From Yeguia hominis (lineage in GTDB: Bacteria > Bacillota > Clostridia > Oscillospirales > Acutalibacteraceae): a DNA stretch of 64,000 bases. Under the pieces are notes generated by a model that made no database searches, was not told the origin of the DNA, and saw nothing but the letters and a program-made list of their open reading frames with translations. Each line of letters starts with the position of its first letter. The first letter of the stretch is position 1. Below, in pieces: positions 44,608 through 53,886 of the stretch. Position numbers and translations under genes: made by a program. The stretch covers positions 113,811 through 177,810 of the forward strand of contig NZ_JACRSN010000004.1 of the NCBI RefSeq assembly GCF_014384705.1, written 5' to 3'.

Positions 44608-45942
44608 TTATTTTTCCTCCGGAATCAGCGTGAGCACTTCTTTGATCGGCATAATTTCGGCGTCCACTTCCTTGCTTCTGCCGCATTCGAGGATTTTCTT
44701 CGCCGTCTTGAGCATCGCCGGGTAGGCGCTGCGCAGCAGATGATTCGCGTGAATGATGATATTCGCGCCCATCTCATGCAGCTGATCCTCATAGAACTGG
44801 TTGTAAGAGGTCGGCACCAGCACCACCGGAATCTCCGGAGAGAACTCCCGGAACCGGCGCAAAAATTCACGGATCTCCGCGCCGTCCTTCTCTTTGCTGT
44901 GGATCATGATGCCGTCCGCGCCTGCGCCGACATAGATCTTCGCGCGCCGGATGGCATCCTCGATGCCTGCGCCGGCAATCAGGCTCTCCAGCCGGGCGAT
45001 AATCATAAAGTCCCGCGTCACCTGCGCCTGTTTTCCGGCGTGAATCTTCTTTGCAAAATCATAGGGGTCGTCCAGCGTCTGCACCGCGTCCGTGCCGAAG
45101 AGCGAATTCTGTTTCAGGCCGGTCTTGTCCTCGATGATGACCGCCGAGACGCCGAGGCGTTCCAGCGTCTTGACATTGTAGACAAAGTGCTCGATCCGTC
45201 CGCCGGTATCGCCGTCGAGAATGATCGGCTTTGTGGTGACCTCCATGATCTCGTTGATCGTGTTGATCCGGCTGGTCAGGTCGACCAGTTCGATATCCGG
45301 CTTGCCCTTAAATGTCGAGTCGCACAGGCTGCTGACCCACATCGCGTCATATTCCTTGACCGACATATTCTTCTCGTCCTCGACCTTGACATTCTCGACA
45401 ATCAGCCCGGAAAGGCCGTTGGAGGCCTCCATCACGCGGACATAGGGCTTGAGGCGGAGCATCTTGCGCAGCTTTGCCCGACGGACATCCGGCGTATTGA
45501 GCACCGGACGCAGGCGCGCGTCCAGCTCTTCTCCGGACACGCCTTTCGTGTACGGTACTTCAATCAGCTCTCCGCCGTATTCCTTGAGAATTTTCAGCAC
45601 CTCCGCCCGAACCATGGACTGAATGCCGAGCTTCCAGTCGTCTCCGTGCACCACATAATCCGGCCGGAGCTTGCGCAGATTTTCCGCATAGGAGAGCGTC
45701 TCCTGCTTGACCACGCGGGAAACCGGCTTTAAATTCTCAAAAATTTTGCGCCGGGTCTCATAATCCAGAATCGGCATCCGCTTGTAGGTTGCAATCGCCT
45801 CGTCGGTCAAAAGGCCGATGATGACGTCGCCGTATTTTGCGCCTTCCTCAATCACGTTCATGTGTCCGCTGTGGATGATATCGGAAGAAATCGCGATATA
45901 AACGGTTTTGCGCGGCGCGGCCGCATGGTTGGTTTCTGTCAT
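44608..45942 (-). CDS. aepX: phosphoenolpyruvate mutase with N-terminal cytidylyltransferase-like domain
   Basis: 444 residues. Residues about 12-135 form a TagD-type nucleotidyltransferase fold: HSGH at 24-27, RMPILDYETRR and VVHGDDWK. Residues about 150-444 are PEP mutase: WVSSLCDS, LDGDTGG (242-248) and EDKTGLKQNS (271-280), the last being the EDKxxxKxNS motif that separates true mutases from isocitrate-lyase relatives. It converts PEP to phosphonopyruvate, forming the carbon-phosphorus bond. ATG 45942 has AGGTGAT upstream; frames further upstream lack a site. First gene of the operon, with a promoter about 190 bases before. Confidence 0.95.
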   Translation of the reverse strand: MTETNHAAAPRKTVYIAISSDIIHSGHMNVIEEGAKYGDVIIGLLTDEAIATYKRMPILDYETRRKIFENLKPVSRVVKQETLSYAENLRKLRPDYVVHGDDWKLGIQSMVRAEVLKILKEYGGELIEVPYTKGVSGEELDARLRPVLNTPDVRRAKLRKMLRLKPYVRVMEASNGLSGLIVENVKVEDEKNMSVKEYDAMWVSSLCDSTFKGKPDIELVDLTSRINTINEIMEVTTKPIILDGDTGGRIEHFVYNVKTLERLGVSAVIIEDKTGLKQNSLFGTDAVQTLDDPYDFAKKIHAGKQAQVTRDFMIIARLESLIAGAGIEDAIRRAKIYVGAGADGIMIHSKEKDGAEIREFLRRFREFSPEIPVVLVPTSYNQFYEDQLHEMGANIIIHANHLLRSAYPAMLKTAKKILECGRSKEVDAEIMPIKEVLTLIPEEK

Positions 45943-46129
45943 CAGAATCACCTGTCCTATCTTTTCCAATTCATTTTTCTTCGCAAAATCGGGAACGCTT
46001 TTCCCGTTCTGAATCGAGTACCTGTTTTCTTTGTTATTTACCGGATTGCGGAAAATACGCATCCGGATTCCGGCCAAATGCGATTTTCTGAAACGATCAA
46101 ATCCGGAAGCCGGAAAACCGGCAGTTCCT

Positions 46130-46158
46130 ATCTTACCACATTTGTCCAAATTATGCAA
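46130..46158 (-). promoter_or_regulatory. candidate promoter of the phosphonate operon
   Basis: On the minus strand TTGCAT and TAAGAT are 17 bases apart in the only AT-rich stretch upstream of the PEP mutase gene. It predicts a leader of about 180 bases. Confidence 0.55.
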
Positions 46159-46279
46159 CTACTATAAAATATGTCATGATGTTTTTACAGAATGACCAAA
46201 AGACAAAACGACAACTTCGACGCGCCGCCGCACGCCGAAACGCCAGCCGGCGCCCCCGGTTTTTCGCATCAAACCGCGC

Positions 46280-46319
46280 AAAAAAGCGCCTCCGGACACG
46301 CCGGAAGCGCTGCTTTTTT
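46280..46319 (-). terminator. bidirectional terminator at the end of MATE gene 3
   Basis: GCGCCTCCGG and CCGGAAGCGC form a near-perfect stem flanked by A and T runs, so it works on either strand; it lies 5 bases past the MATE stop. Confidence 0.85.
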
Positions 46320-46324
46320 GGATT

Positions 46325-47722
46325 TTACGAAACACCGGACGCAGAAATACCCAGCTTTTTCCGGTAGCGAAGCCCAAACAGCAAAAACCGGATTGCCTGA
46401 TCGGCCGCAAGTCCAACCCAGACGCCCAGAATCCCCATTCCCACGCAGGAGGCAAACACCCAGGCAAGCAGCGGCCGGACAAACGCTGTCCCTGCCAGCG
46501 AAACCGCCGCCGGAAACCGGAGATCCCCCGCACCGCGCAGACAGCCGGAAAATACCGTCTGCAGCATTTCCAGCAGCACAATCGGCGCCAGCATCCGCAT
46601 CATGGAGACACCGTCCGCCAAAACGGCCTCGTTGCCGGTATACAGCCGGAAAAATTCCCTGCCGAACAGCAGGAATATCAGCGCCAGTGCAAGAGAAAAC
46701 ACGCCGCCGATGCGTCTGCAGACCGCGCCGTAAACCTGCGCAAGATCGGTCCGTCTTTTTTGCAGGCTCTCACCCGTCAGCGAAAGCGCAGCAACCGAAA
46801 GGCCATCTCCGAAAGAAAAGGAAATCGCCATAAAATTGAGCGTGATCTGGTGCGCTGCAAATGCTTCTGTCCCAAAGCTTGCAGCCAGAACTGCAACCAG
46901 CAAAAGCCCCGCGCGCTGGAGAAGCTGTCCGGCAATCGGCCGGGCGCTTGTGCGGAAAACCGTCTCAAGCGGAAAAATCTCCAACTCGATCTCCCGCACG
47001 TCGTACACGCGCAGAGGGCTTTTTTTCTGAAAGAGCGAAAACACGCTCAGTCCGCATGCAACCGCAGCGCCGATCACCGTCGCGATGGCGGCGCCGTGGA
47101 CGCCGAGGGCCGGAAATCCGCACTTTCCGCCGATTAGCAGATAGTGAAAAAGAATATTGACCACATTGGAAATCGCGCTGGTGCGCACCGCCATTCTGCT
47201 GTTTCCTGCACCGCGCTGCGCAGCGTTGATCAGCAGCGAAACAACGTTCAGCCACATGCAGCCCATCACCGTCTGGAAATACAGAACGCCCTCCCGGTGC
47301 GTATCGGCGTTTGACCCGACCGCCCGGAGAATCGGATTGGCAAAAACCACGCACAGCACGCTCAGCGCCACAGACAGCGTCAGAACAACCAGCAGCATCT
47401 GAAACAGAAGCCGGTTCGCGCCGTCGCGGTCGCCTTCCCGGATTTTGCGGGAAATTGCCGCAGAAACCGCAAGATTCAGGGAGAGAAATCCCGTGATGAC
47501 AAAAAGCCGGGGCTGAATTGTCAGCGCAGCCGCAGCAATTGCAGAAGCGCCCAAAACGCTGACCAGAACCGTATCCATCATGCTGACAAACGCCGCCAGG
47601 AACGATTCCAGAATCACCGGCCACGCAAGCTGCATCGTGCGCACAGAAACCGCTTGTTCCGAAGGGATCTTTCCTTCGGGCCGGATCCGGCACAGCAGCC
47701 GGTCCATCTGAAATATCTTCAT
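46325..47722 (-). CDS. MATE family efflux transporter 3
   Basis: 465 residues and twelve helices in two halves. The N-terminal half has AWPVILESFLAAFVSMMDTV and the second half begins near RPIAGQLLQRAGLLLVAVLA; repeated GxxxAAAIAT-type segments (GVHGAAIATVIG) are typical of MATE exporters. An extended basic N terminus precedes the first helix. ATG 47722 follows AAAGGAC. It is divergent from the P-type ATPase gene and shares little sequence with the other two MATE genes in the window. Confidence 0.9.
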   Translation of the reverse strand: MKIFQMDRLLCRIRPEGKIPSEQAVSVRTMQLAWPVILESFLAAFVSMMDTVLVSVLGASAIAAAALTIQPRLFVITGFLSLNLAVSAAISRKIREGDRDGANRLLFQMLLVVLTLSVALSVLCVVFANPILRAVGSNADTHREGVLYFQTVMGCMWLNVVSLLINAAQRGAGNSRMAVRTSAISNVVNILFHYLLIGGKCGFPALGVHGAAIATVIGAAVACGLSVFSLFQKKSPLRVYDVREIELEIFPLETVFRTSARPIAGQLLQRAGLLLVAVLAASFGTEAFAAHQITLNFMAISFSFGDGLSVAALSLTGESLQKRRTDLAQVYGAVCRRIGGVFSLALALIFLLFGREFFRLYTGNEAVLADGVSMMRMLAPIVLLEMLQTVFSGCLRGAGDLRFPAAVSLAGTAFVRPLLAWVFASCVGMGILGVWVGLAADQAIRFLLFGLRYRKKLGISASGVS

Positions 47723-47909
47723 CAAAAAGTCCTTTCTTTTCCGGAACGAACTCTTCGTTCCACACGAGGTCTATTATGCACCTATTTTCGAAATTGGTCA
47801 AGCTGCACCGCACGGCGAATTCTTAATTTTTTATAATTCCTACCTTTTTCCTTCCATATGATGTATAATAATAAGAAAAATCACGCAGGACAAGGAGGCG
47901 TCTCTTTTC

Positions 47910-50342
47910 ATGCTGGTTTCCCGCCATTCCAAACAGGAACCCTCCCCAAAACCCCGCGCGCATTCTGCGCAGCAGTGGGCGCGGTATACCCCCGCGCCCG
48001 ATACCGGCCTTTCGGAAGAACAGGTTCAGCAACGCCGGAATGAAGGCCTTCTCAACGGGGAAACGGAGATCAAAACAAAATCCATCGGACGAATCATCCG
48101 CGACAATGTGATTAACCCGTTTAATATTCTCAATATGATTCTGGCCGCGCTGGTGTTGTCGGTCGGTTCCTTTAAGAACATGCTGTTCATGAATATCATC
48201 CTGATCAACACCTGCATCGGCAGCTTTCAGGAGATCCGCGCCAAAAAGACGATCGACAAGCTTTCGCTGATTTCTGCGCCGAAAGCCTCTGTCGTGCGCG
48301 CCGGAAAGACGCAGAAAATCCCGGTTTCGGACATCGTGCTCGACGATATTCTCCATCTTTCCTCCGGCAACCAGGTCTGCTCGGACTGCATCCTTCTGGA
48401 GGGCGAATGCGAGGCCAACGAGTCGCTCATCACCGGCGAATCGGATCCGGTCACCAAAAAGCCGGGCGACCTTCTGCTCTCCGGCAGCTTTCTCTCCAGC
48501 GGATCGTGCTACGCAAAAGTAGAGCACGTCGGCGAGGAAAACTACGCCACGCAGATCTCCAGCAGCGCCAAATATGTCAAAAAGCCGAATTCGGAAATTC
48601 TCTACTGGATGAACATCATCATTAAAATCATCGGCTTTGTCATTATCCCCGTCGGTGCGCTGCTGTTCTACAAAGAGATGTTCCTTTCGGATATTTCGTT
48701 TCAAGAATCCGTTCTCGATGTGGTCGCCGCTTTGATCGGCATGATTCCGGAGGGGCTGATGCTGCTCATCAGCGTGGTGTTCGCCGTCGGGGTTCTGCGC
48801 CTTTCCCGCCACAAGACCCTTGTCCAGGAGCTTTACTGCATCGAAACGCTCGCGCGCGTCGATACGCTCTGTCTCGATAAGACCGGAACCATCACCGAGG
48901 GCACCATGCAGCTCGATGAGATTCTTCCGCTTCACGATACGCCGCAGGAATCCATCGAAACGGCGCTTGCCGCCATGATGCAGTCTTTGCACGACAGCAA
49001 CCCGACCTCTGACGCCCTGCGCAAAGCCTTTCCGGATGCGCCCGCCTGGCGCGCCGTCGCGGAGGTTCCGTTTTCTTCCGCACGGAAATGGAGCGGCGTC
49101 TCATTCCAGACGGAGGGCACCTATGTGCTCGGCGCGGCGGAATTTGTCCTCAAAAGCGCCTTTGAAGCGGTGCGGCCGCTTGTGGAATCCTATTCCGATC
49201 TCGGCCACCGGGTGCTGGTGCTGGCGCATGCAGACGCGCCGTTTTCCGGAAAAGAGCTTCCGCTCGGCCTAAATCCCGTTGCCCTGATTCTTCTCAGCGA
49301 TAAAATCCGTCCGAGCGCCAAACGGACACTTGCCTATTTTGCCGATCAGGGCGTCACGCTCAAGGTTATCTCCGGCGATAACGCGCACACCGTCTCGAAC
49401 ATCGCCGAAAAGGCCGGCCTCGAACACGCCGACCGCTATATCGACGCGACCACCCTCCAAACAGACGCGGAAATTGCTGCCGCAGCAAAGGAATACACCG
49501 TTTTCGGGCGCGTGACACCGCAGCAAAAGCTCCAGCTCGTCAAGGCGCTCAAACAGGACGGACATACCGTCGCCATGACCGGAGACGGCGTCAACGACGT
49601 TCTAGCGCTCAAGGAAGCGGACTGCAGCGTCGCGATGGCTTCGGGCAGCGACGCCGCCCGGACAGTCTCGCAGCTGGTGCTGCTCGATTCCGACTTTGCC
49701 TCGATGCCCCTTGTCGTCAAGGAAGGCCGCCGGTCCATCAACAATCTCCAGCGTTCAGCTTCGCTGTTCCTCGTGAAAACGATCTTTTCCACGCTCATCG
49801 CGGTGTTTTTCATCTTTGCGCCGGTCACCTATCCCATGGAGCCGATCCAGCTGACGCTCATCAGCTTTTTCACCATCGGAACGCCCTCGTTCCTGCTTGC
49901 GCTCGGCCCCAACAAAGAGCGCGTCCACGGGCATTTTATCTGGAATGTTCTGCAAAACGCCCTGCCCGCCGCGCTGACCATGACGCTCAATCTCATCATG
50001 ATGACCGCCATCTTTCAGTTCGTCGGGTTTACCGGCAGCGAATTTTCCACGCTCTGCGTCCTGATGAACGGCTTTACCGGCCTGCTCATGCTGCTCAATG
50101 TTTGCCGGCCGCTCAACTCGGTCCGCACCGTTCTCTTCTGTGCAATGGCCGCAGGCTTTACCGTCGCCACCATCTTTTTCCAGCCGCTGTTCGGGCTGGT
50201 TCCGGTTACGGCCAGCATGCTGGTGGTGCTGATTCCGATGATGTTCTTTGCGGTCTTTTTGATGTCTATGCTCTCGCAGCTGCTGCGATATTTCGCCGCG
50301 CGGGTCTCAAGCGGAAGCAAACGGCGGCACACACGCCGATAA
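47910..50342 (+). CDS. cation-transporting P-type ATPase (CtpE-like)
   Basis: 810-residue inner-membrane ATPase. Actuator motif LITGESDPV (about 170), phosphorylation motif CLDKTGTITEGTM (about 320), hinge MTGDGVNDVLALKEADC (about 555), and ten likely helices. The post-hinge segment VKEGRRSINNLQRSASLFLV matches the CtpE/YfgQ branch, of which mycobacterial CtpE is a calcium importer; the ion is not proven here. AAGGAGG lies 9 bases before the ATG. N-terminal 30 residues are Pro/Arg-rich and lack metal-binding CxxC, which argues against a copper or zinc exporter. Confidence 0.92.
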   Translation: MLVSRHSKQEPSPKPRAHSAQQWARYTPAPDTGLSEEQVQQRRNEGLLNGETEIKTKSIGRIIRDNVINPFNILNMILAALVLSVGSFKNMLFMNIILINTCIGSFQEIRAKKTIDKLSLISAPKASVVRAGKTQKIPVSDIVLDDILHLSSGNQVCSDCILLEGECEANESLITGESDPVTKKPGDLLLSGSFLSSGSCYAKVEHVGEENYATQISSSAKYVKKPNSEILYWMNIIIKIIGFVIIPVGALLFYKEMFLSDISFQESVLDVVAALIGMIPEGLMLLISVVFAVGVLRLSRHKTLVQELYCIETLARVDTLCLDKTGTITEGTMQLDEILPLHDTPQESIETALAAMMQSLHDSNPTSDALRKAFPDAPAWRAVAEVPFSSARKWSGVSFQTEGTYVLGAAEFVLKSAFEAVRPLVESYSDLGHRVLVLAHADAPFSGKELPLGLNPVALILLSDKIRPSAKRTLAYFADQGVTLKVISGDNAHTVSNIAEKAGLEHADRYIDATTLQTDAEIAAAAKEYTVFGRVTPQQKLQLVKALKQDGHTVAMTGDGVNDVLALKEADCSVAMASGSDAARTVSQLVLLDSDFASMPLVVKEGRRSINNLQRSASLFLVKTIFSTLIAVFFIFAPVTYPMEPIQLTLISFFTIGTPSFLLALGPNKERVHGHFIWNVLQNALPAALTMTLNLIMMTAIFQFVGFTGSEFSTLCVLMNGFTGLLMLLNVCRPLNSVRTVLFCAMAAGFTVATIFFQPLFGLVPVTASMLVVLIPMMFFAVFLMSMLSQLLRYFAARVSSGSKRRHTRR

Positions 50343-50426
50343 TCCGCACAGCGCCGTGCCAGCCAACGGCTGTACGAAAACGCGCTGCGAACAGAAACAA
50401 ATCCGCGCGCGTTCCCTCCTCCAGAC

Positions 50427-50476
50427 AAAATCCCCCCGGCCGAGATCCTTTCGGGATCCTTTCCGGAGGGATTTTT
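50427..50476 (+). terminator. intrinsic terminator of the P-type ATPase gene
   Basis: AAAATCCC-C-CCGG pairs with CCGG-A-GGGATTTT, with an inner GATCC/GGATC hairpin, and the T run continues. Confidence 0.8.
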
Positions 50477-50589
50477 CTATTTTGTTTGGCGCGCGTTGCC
50501 GACGCGCGATGGATCAAACTCTGCCGCATGAAACGGTGCGCAGCGGCACGTGCTAAGCCAGCCCCGCGCGCCGCAAACCGCTTTTGGAA

Positions 50590-50800
50590 CCGGCCTGCAG
50601 CCGCAAAAACGGCACAGCATTCCTTGCGCCACGGCGGCTCCGGGGTTATCCTAGACACACAATACTCCGCCTTTTCGGCACGCTGCAAAACGCTTCAGCC
50701 GGCGGGGAAAACCCGAAGTTCCCGGACATCACCGCAGAATATCCGGCTTTTTACCGCACAGGCGGGCAGGACAGCCCGGCAGGCGTCCCGGCAGGCTGCA
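50590..50800. repeat. single copy of the array K repeat family (L)
   Basis: Phrases ATACTCCGCCTTTTCGGCA, GCAGAATATCCGGCT and GGACAGCCCGGCAGGC also occur, in different order, in the array at 56.8-57.8 kb. The copy is diverged and solitary. The rest of 50477-50590 shows nothing. Confidence 0.7.
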
Positions 50801-51352
50801 TCATCGAACCCGCGAATTCCATTTCAGCAGAATGGCTTCGATCTCTGAAAGTGTCCCGGCAAAATAGATGCCGCTTTGCCGCTCCGGCGTTGAAAGGCCG
50901 GTCTCTATCATCTGCGTGAGGAGCCTCTGCAGGCCGTCGTAATACCCGTTCCGATTATATAGCATGCAGGGCGCATCGAGCTGTCCCAGAGACACCATCG
51001 ACATCACCTCCGCGATTTCTTCCAGCGTACCGGTTCCGCCCGGAAACGCCAGAAATGCGTCGCCGAGTTCGATCATTTTCGCCTTGCGCTCTGCCATATT
51101 CTCGGTGACCATCAGCCGGGTCAGGCCGCCGTATGCAAAGCCCTCGTCCAGAAAGCATTTCGGCTCGACGCCGGTCACTTCTCCGCCGGCAGCCAAAACG
51201 CTTCTGGCAAGCTCCCCCATCAGCCCGGTTCGCGATCCGCCATAGACCAGCGCATTTCCGCTCTCTCCAATCCAGGTTCCAAAGTCTCTGACCGCAGTTT
51301 CGAGCGCCGGGTCGTTTCCCGCAGTCGCGCCGAGATAAACGGTAATGTTCAT
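50801..51352 (-). CDS. LOG family protein (TIGR00730 Rossmann fold)
   Basis: 183 residues. The LOG/lysine-decarboxylase-like signature PGGTGTLEE near residue 103 and the preceding YGGSRTGLMGELARSVLAAG are clear. Plant and some bacterial members release cytokinin bases from nucleotide 5'-monophosphates; others are nucleotide phosphoribohydrolases in purine salvage. Despite the old name, no decarboxylase activity is expected. The ATG follows AAAGGAATG at 9 bases. It stands alone between two repeat segments. Confidence 0.9.
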   Translation of the reverse strand: MNITVYLGATAGNDPALETAVRDFGTWIGESGNALVYGGSRTGLMGELARSVLAAGGEVTGVEPKCFLDEGFAYGGLTRLMVTENMAERKAKMIELGDAFLAFPGGTGTLEEIAEVMSMVSLGQLDAPCMLYNRNGYYDGLQRLLTQMIETGLSTPERQSGIYFAGTLSEIEAILLKWNSRVR

Positions 51353-51529
51353 GGATTCTCATTCCTTTCGCCGGCATTCCGGCTTTTTTCTGTTTGCTGC
51401 AGGCTGCACGCGAGCATTGCGCCGTACCCGTGCAGTGGGTTCACCCTGCGCTGATTACACTGGGGGGATCCGGCCTGCACTTCGCCGTGCTGTCCTGTAT
51501 TTTGTGCGGCTGCCGCCTGTGCGTCCGCA

Positions 51530-51630
51530 CCTTTGCCCAGAGTGCACGCCTTTGTCCAGAGTACGCGCCTTTGACCGGGGCGCACGCCTTTGTCCAGAGT
51601 ACGCACCTTTGACCGGGGCGGCGCACGCCT
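51530..51630. repeat. short 44-bp tandem repeat (M)
   Basis: GCACGCCTTTGTCCAGAGTA and CGC(A/G)CCTTTGACCGGGGC alternate two and a half times. The surrounding 51353-51842 has no gene. Confidence 0.75.
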
Positions 51631-51842
51631 TTCATCAAACCTGCAGAAGAAAACCCTCACACAGCCCGCCAGCCGTCCGACGCTGCCGGCCGATTCTGCC
51701 GCCCATTTCCCACACATCTGCGCTTTGATACGCCCAGCGCCTTCTATGATACCAGAACACTGTCAAAAAATCCATCTCTCCCGCAAAAAGCGTCCGGAAA
51801 TTCGCTTCCGGGCGCCCGGTGCACCGTATCATTCCGCCAAGC

Positions 51843-52589
51843 TCAGACGAGTCGGACATATTGCGCGCTGACATAACCGGTGATTCCGTTGTATTCGATC
51901 GCATACCAGCCGTTCCATTCCCCGTTTACCGTGAGAGTCGCGCCTTTCGGTGCCGATCCGATCACCGCGGCGTCCGTCGAAGGCTTTTCCCGGATGTTCA
52001 ATCCGGTTGTCTCGGTAATGACAATGCCCTTTTGCGGCTGCTCAGGCGGCGTGATAAAGGGAATGCCGAAATAGATCGTCAGGCTCTGTACGATATTCTG
52101 CGCGATCTTGTCAGTATTTGCGAGAATCCAGGCCGCGTCCTCGGGATTATCGTGATAGGCAATCTCCATCAGCACGGCGGGCGCGTTGGTTTTCGTGAGC
52201 TCCACCAGACGCGTCGTCGGCACTGCGCGCACCTTGGAGGGATCCGGGTAGATCTTTTTGAAATTCTCCGCCAAAATCTCCGCGGCGCGTTTGCCCTGGC
52301 TGCTTCCCGCATAATAGTAGACGTCCGTTCCCTGCAGTTTTCCGGAAAGCGACTCCGGCGCGGCGTTGGAGTGCAGGGCAAGGTGCAAATCATAGTCCCC
52401 GGCGTTCGATTCGCGAATTGCCTGCCCGAGCGTCATTCCGATGGCATTCCGGCTGAACGTGATATCGTTCGTGCGTAAGTACGGCTCCATCGCGTCCGCA
52501 ATCCGGTTCATTTCCGCCTGTTCGCTGGTCTCTCCGCCGACGTACAGATTGTATGGCTGGAGAGACGGGCTGAGATAAATACTTGGCAT
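51843..52589 (-). CDS. N-acetylmuramoyl-L-alanine amidase with SH3b domain
   Basis: 248 residues. Amidase_3 domain (1-175): IYLSPSLQPYNLYVGGETSE at the N terminus, DLHLALHSNAAP with a zinc-binding His, and VLMEIAYHDNPEDAAW containing the catalytic Glu. An SH3b wall-binding domain follows (about 185-248, TTGLNIREKPSTDAAVIGSA). No signal peptide, like the SPOR-linked amidase at 31.4-32.1 kb, so mother-cell lysis or phage-like release is possible. Two ATGs are adjacent; the second (52589) is better spaced from AGGAGG. It lies 24 bases after the deacetylase stop. Confidence 0.88.
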   Translation of the reverse strand: MPSIYLSPSLQPYNLYVGGETSEQAEMNRIADAMEPYLRTNDITFSRNAIGMTLGQAIRESNAGDYDLHLALHSNAAPESLSGKLQGTDVYYYAGSSQGKRAAEILAENFKKIYPDPSKVRAVPTTRLVELTKTNAPAVLMEIAYHDNPEDAAWILANTDKIAQNIVQSLTIYFGIPFITPPEQPQKGIVITETTGLNIREKPSTDAAVIGSAPKGATLTVNGEWNGWYAIEYNGITGYVSAQYVRLV

Positions 52590-52613
52590 CATACCGCCTC
52601 CTTTCTTTTCAGT

Positions 52614-53516
52614 TTATGAGAGACCGACCCGTTTGGTGAAATAGGTTTCGCTGTCGATGCCGGACGGGCGCAGAAAGCGTCCGAGTGTAAAGAGGCACTC
52701 TGGATCCCTTGTCAGCACATTCATCTGCTCATTGCAGGTAAACGCCGCCTGAAATCCAAAACTCCGGATAATTTTCAGACTGTCGGCGCAGTAATCTCCG
52801 AACGGAAATACCATCGTGTCCGGCGTTTTTCCCGTACAGCCAAGCAATTTTTCCTGCATGGGCAAAATATCCTCCCGCAATAGCGCCGCATAGGCTTCAA
52901 AACTCTCCCCCTTTTGTTTCCCGGCGCCTTTCCGCGCGCCGTATTCGTGCAGATTGTAGGTGTGGTTTTGGAATTCCACCAGCCCGGATTCGGACATCTC
53001 CCGGATCTGATCCCAGGTGATGTGCGAATAGTTGGCGTGGTTGTCTTCTGTCCCGCTGTAAAGGTCCGTATAATACCCAATCGGCGCAATGATCAGCTTC
53101 ATCCGGTACTTTTGTGCGAGCGGATAGGCGTAAAGATAGTTGTTGTAATAGCCGTCGTCAAAAGAAAGGATCACCGGCTTTTCCGGCAGCGGCGTCCCCT
53201 CCTGCACATAGGCAATCACCTGCGCCATATGAACCGGCGTGTATCCGTTTTGCGAGAGATACTGCAGATCCTGCTCCAAAAGATCCGGGGAAATCACATA
53301 TTTTCCGTGATAGGCGCTGTCCTTCAGGAGACTGTGATACATGATAATCGGCAGCTTGATTTCCTCGTCCGATGCAGACGAGACGACTTCTGCGGCGGGC
53401 GCCGCTGTCGATTTCCGCTGCGCTGCAAATACGGCCGCCGTTGCCGAACCTGTCAAAATTACCGCCGCAGCCGCCGCGAAAAGGCGCCGCCATCTGATTT
53501 TCCATACCCGAAACAC
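52614..53516 (-). CDS. polysaccharide deacetylase, secreted or membrane-anchored
   Basis: 300 residues with an N-terminal signal/anchor helix (RRLFAAAAAVILTGSATAAV). The NodB-type fold shows motif 1 LSFDDGYYNNYL (Asp-Asp), motif 2 EFQNHTYNLHEYG (His ligands; canonical HSxxH is HTYNLH), and MVFPFGDY. These enzymes remove acetyl groups from peptidoglycan or surface polysaccharide; PdaA/PdaB types act in spore cortex. Start chosen at GTG with GGAGGG 7 bases upstream, which places the signal peptide correctly. It precedes the amidase, consistent with a wall-remodelling pair. Confidence 0.88.
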   Translation of the reverse strand: MFRVWKIRWRRLFAAAAAVILTGSATAAVFAAQRKSTAAPAAEVVSSASDEEIKLPIIMYHSLLKDSAYHGKYVISPDLLEQDLQYLSQNGYTPVHMAQVIAYVQEGTPLPEKPVILSFDDGYYNNYLYAYPLAQKYRMKLIIAPIGYYTDLYSGTEDNHANYSHITWDQIREMSESGLVEFQNHTYNLHEYGARKGAGKQKGESFEAYAALLREDILPMQEKLLGCTGKTPDTMVFPFGDYCADSLKIIRSFGFQAAFTCNEQMNVLTRDPECLFTLGRFLRPSGIDSETYFTKRVGLS

Positions 53517-53823
53517 CGTGCATCCCTCCATCCTGCTACCATACATACCAAAACGGCCCCGCGAATATACATTGTCCGCAGATTCTTTCGCAGAAAATCC
53601 GCTTTGGCCGCAAAATCGGAGCCGGCTCCGTCACTTGGATGCACGCCGGCTTTGCTTTTCCGGCCGCAAAACCGAAGGCAATTCCGCTGAAACGGAACAT
53701 GCAAAACGACATGCGCTCGGCAGCGGGACTGATCGGCCCCGCGTCCCGGCAGACATCAGCCGAACACGCAAAAAGCGCCGGGCCGCAAGGCGGCGGCGCC
53801 TGCTTGCGCACAGTCATTTTCAT

Positions 53824-53860
53824 AAAAAACAGCGCCGCATCCAATCCGATGCAGCGCTGT
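53824..53860 (-). terminator. intrinsic terminator of the pseudokinase gene
   Basis: On the minus strand ACAGCGCTGCATC and GATGCGGCGCTGT form a 13-bp stem followed by TTTTTT. Otherwise 53517-53886 holds no feature. Confidence 0.88.
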
Positions 53861-53886
53861 TGTGCACATAGATTTGTTACGCGTGA

